From CAKVLS01 sp045605365 (GTDB taxonomy: Bacteria; Bacillota; Clostridia; Christensenellales; UBA1242), in assembly GCA_045605365.1 (NCBI GenBank), contig JAZUPV010000008.1, positions 1 through 25,612 of the forward strand: 25,612 nt of DNA, read 5' to 3'. The translations under genes and the position numbers were made by a program. Positions within the stretch are counted from its first letter, which is position 1. Every line of letters starts with the position of its first letter. This document shows positions 23,391 to 25,612 of the stretch, one piece after another. The notes beneath the pieces were generated by a model. It made no database searches. It was given only the letters and a program-made list of their open reading frames with translations, and was not told where the DNA came from.

Positions 23391-23419
23391 AGTATACCAT
23401 ATCTAGTGTTTTTTACCAA
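23391..23419 (-). promoter_or_regulatory. Extended -10 promoter of parE-parC
   Basis: On the minus strand: TTGGTA (23419-23414), a 17-base spacer, then TATACT (23396-23391) preceded by TGG, an extended -10 element. The leader would be about 30 bases and carries GGAGG. It is the best promoter in the 263-base gap between parE and murG. Confidence 0.7.
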
Positions 23420-23572
23420 ACAGTTTTATGCATAAATACAATATATTTTTATTGCTGTAGCGTAGTATAGTAAAATTTTATTGCATAAATATTCTACTGT
23501 TTGTATATTTATACATATTGTGAATATTTATAAAAACAAAATAGAGTTTATCTTTTGTATTAATATAATTTT

Positions 23573-23587
23573 TGACAAAATTTGTCA
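23573..23587 (+). promoter_or_regulatory. TGACAAA/TTTGTCA palindrome over the murG -35 region
   Basis: A perfect 7-bp inverted repeat with one central base. Its left arm overlaps TTGACA (23572-23577), a likely murG -35 element; a weak -10 (TACAAC, 23596-23601) follows 18 bases later. A protein bound here would block the promoter. The half-site resembles those at 10633-10681. Confidence 0.45.
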
Positions 23588-23619
23588 TAAAAGACTACAA
23601 CTTAACATAAAATAATTGT

Positions 23620-24669
23620 ATGAAAAACATAGTTTTAACAGGTGGCGGCACTGGTGGTCACGTCATTCCACATCTTAGTCTACTACCCTATATCAAAAAA
23701 GATTATAAAGTGTTTTATCTAGGTACAGACGGTATCGAAAAAGACATTATGAAAAACCAAGATGTTACTTTTGTTACTATAGATGCAGTCAAACTTGATA
23801 GAAGCAAAAAGTTGAAAAACATCACAATACCTTTTAAGCTAATTAAGTCTATACACAACTGCAAAAAGATATTGAAAGAAATCAAACCAAGCGTTATATT
23901 TTCTAAAGGCGGATATGTATCTATACCAGTAGTTATTGCCGCACACAAATTAAAAATACCTATTGTTAGCCACGAGTCTGATTTGACATTTGGGCTTGCC
24001 AACAAAATAATATATAGATATTGTGACTGTATGTGTACTAGCTTTAAACAGACCGCTGATGGCAAAAATAAATGCGTGTTTACTGGGTCACCTATACGCC
24101 AAGAATTGTTTTGTGGCAACAAACAAACTGGGTACAATGTGACACAGCTAAAAAGTGACAAACCAACAATTATGTTTGTAGGTGGCTCTACTGGGGCAAA
24201 AAAATTAAATGAAATTGTCTATCAAGCGCTACCTACCCTTACAAAAAAATACAATGTTATACACTTAGTCGGCAAAAACAAACTAGACAAAACAAAAAAC
24301 TACCCAAACTACTGCCAAATAGAATACTGCCACAATATACAAGACTTGTTTGCGATAAGTGATTGTGTAGTATCTCGAGCGGGGTCAAATGCAATTTTTG
24401 AGTTAGCCGTATTAAAAAAGCCAATGTTACTTATACCATTACCCAAAGGTGCTTCTCGTGGTGACCAGATACAAAATGCAGAACTCTTTGCAAAATTGGG
24501 TTACGCACACACCCTTAGTCAAGAGGGGTTAACCTATGTTAAGTTGTTAGAAAATATAGAAAAGTTGTTTAAAGATAAAAACAACCTAGTATTTAATCTA
24601 AATAAGGCAGATTTTGGCAATGCAAGTCAAAAAATCTATCAAAACATTGTAAAATATACTTTAAAATAA
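23620..24669 (+). CDS. murG: UDP-GlcNAc:lipid I N-acetylglucosaminyltransferase (MurG)
   Basis: 349 residues, normal length. MurG adds GlcNAc to lipid I at the inner membrane face to form lipid II for peptidoglycan. Visible motifs are GGGTGGH (8-14, with the conserved His), SKGGYVSIPV (95-104), HESD (118-121, the Bacilli-type variant of HEQN), VGGSTGAKKLN (187-197), SRAGSNAIFEL (252-262) and GDQIQNA (281-287), which bind UDP-GlcNAc. It stands alone, divergent from parE, without mraY, ftsW or mur genes next to it. No ribosome binding site is visible: the bases before ATG are all A, T and C apart from one G, and an in-frame TAA at 23608 excludes an earlier start. It is therefore nearly leaderless or weakly translated. 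Confidence 0.9.
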   Translation: MKNIVLTGGGTGGHVIPHLSLLPYIKKDYKVFYLGTDGIEKDIMKNQDVTFVTIDAVKLDRSKKLKNITIPFKLIKSIHNCKKILKEIKPSVIFSKGGYVSIPVVIAAHKLKIPIVSHESDLTFGLANKIIYRYCDCMCTSFKQTADGKNKCVFTGSPIRQELFCGNKQTGYNVTQLKSDKPTIMFVGGSTGAKKLNEIVYQALPTLTKKYNVIHLVGKNKLDKTKNYPNYCQIEYCHNIQDLFAISDCVVSRAGSNAIFELAVLKKPMLLIPLPKGASRGDQIQNAELFAKLGYAHTLSQEGLTYVKLLENIEKLFKDKNNLVFNLNKADFGNASQKIYQNIVKYTLK

Positions 24670-24699
24670 TAATTTGTTAAAAGCAATATTAGACGATTT

Positions 24700-24729
24700 T
24701 TGCAAATAAATAAAAATATCTCCTATGAT
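24700..24729 (+). promoter_or_regulatory. Promoter of the membrane-anchored propeller gene
   Basis: TTGCAA (24700-24705), an 18-base spacer, then TATGAT (24724-24729); a second -10-like TACAAT overlaps at 24729-24734. Transcription from here would start near 24735-24740, beyond the left arm of the hairpin at 24718-24750. Confidence 0.5.
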
Positions 24730-24757
24730 ACAATCGGGTCATAAGGAGATTTTTTTT
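24718..24757 (+). terminator. Terminator hairpin of murG that contains the next gene's ribosome binding site
   Basis: ATCTCCTATGA (24718-24728) pairs with TCATAAGGAGAT (24739-24750) as an 11-bp stem with one bulged A and a 10-base loop, followed by seven T. It has the form of an intrinsic terminator for read-through from murG. The 3' arm is the AAGGAG of the following gene, whose ATG begins right after the T run. Confidence 0.7.
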
Positions 24758-25612
24758 ATGGACAAAAATGGTTTAAATATTATAAAAGCAGTGTTTTTGA
24801 TAATAACTATCGGGATGTTATCTATTATCAGTATTTTACAAACTAACAACAAAAATAACATTAGTAACGCCGTCACTCCACAACCAGCACCACCTACTTA
24901 TAAAAACCCAACCAAATCAACCAACCCAGATATAGACTACTACAACACCATCGCAGGTTATGGCGACGAAGATTTGTACAAAGTCATAACAAAAGATAAT
25001 TATTATGTTATAGGATATACAAGTTCTATAGATGGAGATTTTTGCGGCAATACCACTGATAGTATTTTTGTAAGCAAAATAAATAAATCTGGAACAATAC
25101 TAAAAACTATAACCATACCATGTCAAATGTACTATGACAGCAACCAGTACAAAGACTATATTGTGATAACATACAATAATATAGAAAATTATATATCATA
25201 CATAACTTTTGACCTTGAAACAACCACACAAAAAACGCAAGATAGTTATGACAAACTGTATGTCGCTGACAACATATTATATGGATATAATTGTCTAAGT
25301 AGCATGTTATACAACATTGTAGACAACACTTATTATTGTATAGGATATAACAATTATGTTATAGACAGTATTGTGATATACAATGGCGAATTGGTGTTGT
25401 TTTTGTGGCAAGACAGTTTTGTTATGGTAACAGTTAGCCAAAACAAAACCCAGTTAATCTTAGAGCTAGAAGATATAACTTTTGTCAACAGTCAATATCT
25501 ACAAGAAAGCTTATTTGTGTCAGTTGTTATTGACAACAAACTGTTAATAAACAAAATCGGCTATAATGGCAATATAAGTTTTTGCTACGAAGATGATAAT
25601 GATAGCCCAAAG
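24758..25612 (+). CDS. Membrane-anchored beta-propeller-like surface protein, C-terminus cut by window end
   Basis: 285 residues are visible and the frame is still open at the window end. ATG 24758 is preceded by AAGGAG with a 9-base spacer of mostly T. Residues about 8-27 are a signal anchor (IIKAVFLIITIGMLSIISIL), then a Pro/Thr/Asn-rich linker (36-60). From about residue 65 come blade-like repeats (DNYYVIGYTSSIDGD ... DSIFVSKINKSGTIL; NTYYCIGYNNYVIDSIVIYN), typical of secreted propeller proteins in Clostridia. It is probably an extracellular lipid-side or wall-side protein of unknown ligand. Asparagine codons are split almost evenly (16 AAC to 15 AAT by hand), unlike the phage gene at 1-947. 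Confidence 0.8.
   Translation, partial: MDKNGLNIIKAVFLIITIGMLSIISILQTNNKNNISNAVTPQPAPPTYKNPTKSTNPDIDYYNTIAGYGDEDLYKVITKDNYYVIGYTSSIDGDFCGNTTDSIFVSKINKSGTILKTITIPCQMYYDSNQYKDYIVITYNNIENYISYITFDLETTTQKTQDSYDKLYVADNILYGYNCLSSMLYNIVDNTYYCIGYNNYVIDSIVIYNGELVLFLWQDSFVMVTVSQNKTQLILELEDITFVNSQYLQESLFVSVVIDNKLLINKIGYNGNISFCYEDDNDSPK

Noticed and set aside
21404..23619. Replication origin near the topoisomerase genes
   Set aside because: No DnaA-box cluster (TTATNCACA) and no dnaA, dnaN or recF nearby; the gap only holds promoters and AT-rich dyads.

Overview
The window is AT-rich bacterial DNA. Protein families, strong AGGAGG-type ribosome binding sites and intrinsic terminators all suggest a low-GC Firmicute, probably an uncultured Clostridia-type gut lineage. 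The taxonomic call is inference. I saw no tRNA, rRNA, CRISPR array, insertion sequence or integrase.

Left part (1-9147, minus strand): a phage structural module read right to left. The order is large terminase, a small-terminase-like protein, a 60-residue zinc-finger protein, portal, scaffold, major capsid protein, a 121-residue protein, a gp4/gp11-type head-tail connector, a gp10/gp12-type tail hub, and a tail protein cut by the window start. The genes are packed tightly, often with overlapping start and stop codons. Two intrinsic terminators lie inside the cluster, at the terL stop and just after the capsid gene. The order from portal to tail hub matches P22-like short-tailed phages, so this is most likely a resident podovirus-type prophage whose remaining genes lie left of the window.

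Middle (9221-16264): a plus-strand secreted SH3-like membrane protein; a minus-strand protein with a sigma-70 region 4-like helix-turn-helix; a 340-base control region with clustered inverted repeats and a good promoter; a 587-residue beta-propeller/SH3-like membrane protein; and a 1167-residue protein. The last has about 19 tandem 25-residue helical repeats (DUF4116-like), a long Gln/Glu-rich disordered region and a Lys/Ser/Thr-rich basic tail. The prophage-host boundary probably falls near 9200-10800, but no attachment site was found.

Right part (16307-25612): minus-strand housekeeping genes, namely parE-parC (type IIA topoisomerase, probably topoisomerase IV) ending at a terminator, then a PdaB-like polysaccharide deacetylase and a double-OB-fold single-strand binding protein. 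Divergent from parE is a stand-alone murG. After it comes a membrane-anchored propeller-like protein cut by the window end.

Most notable: ParC carries about 335 extra N-terminal residues of acidic, Gln-rich disorder with a duplicated TPIDGQ motif, echoing the disordered part of the nearby repeat protein. Downstream of murG, one hairpin appears to serve as terminator while its 3' arm is the ribosome binding site of the next gene and its 5' arm overlaps that gene's promoter.
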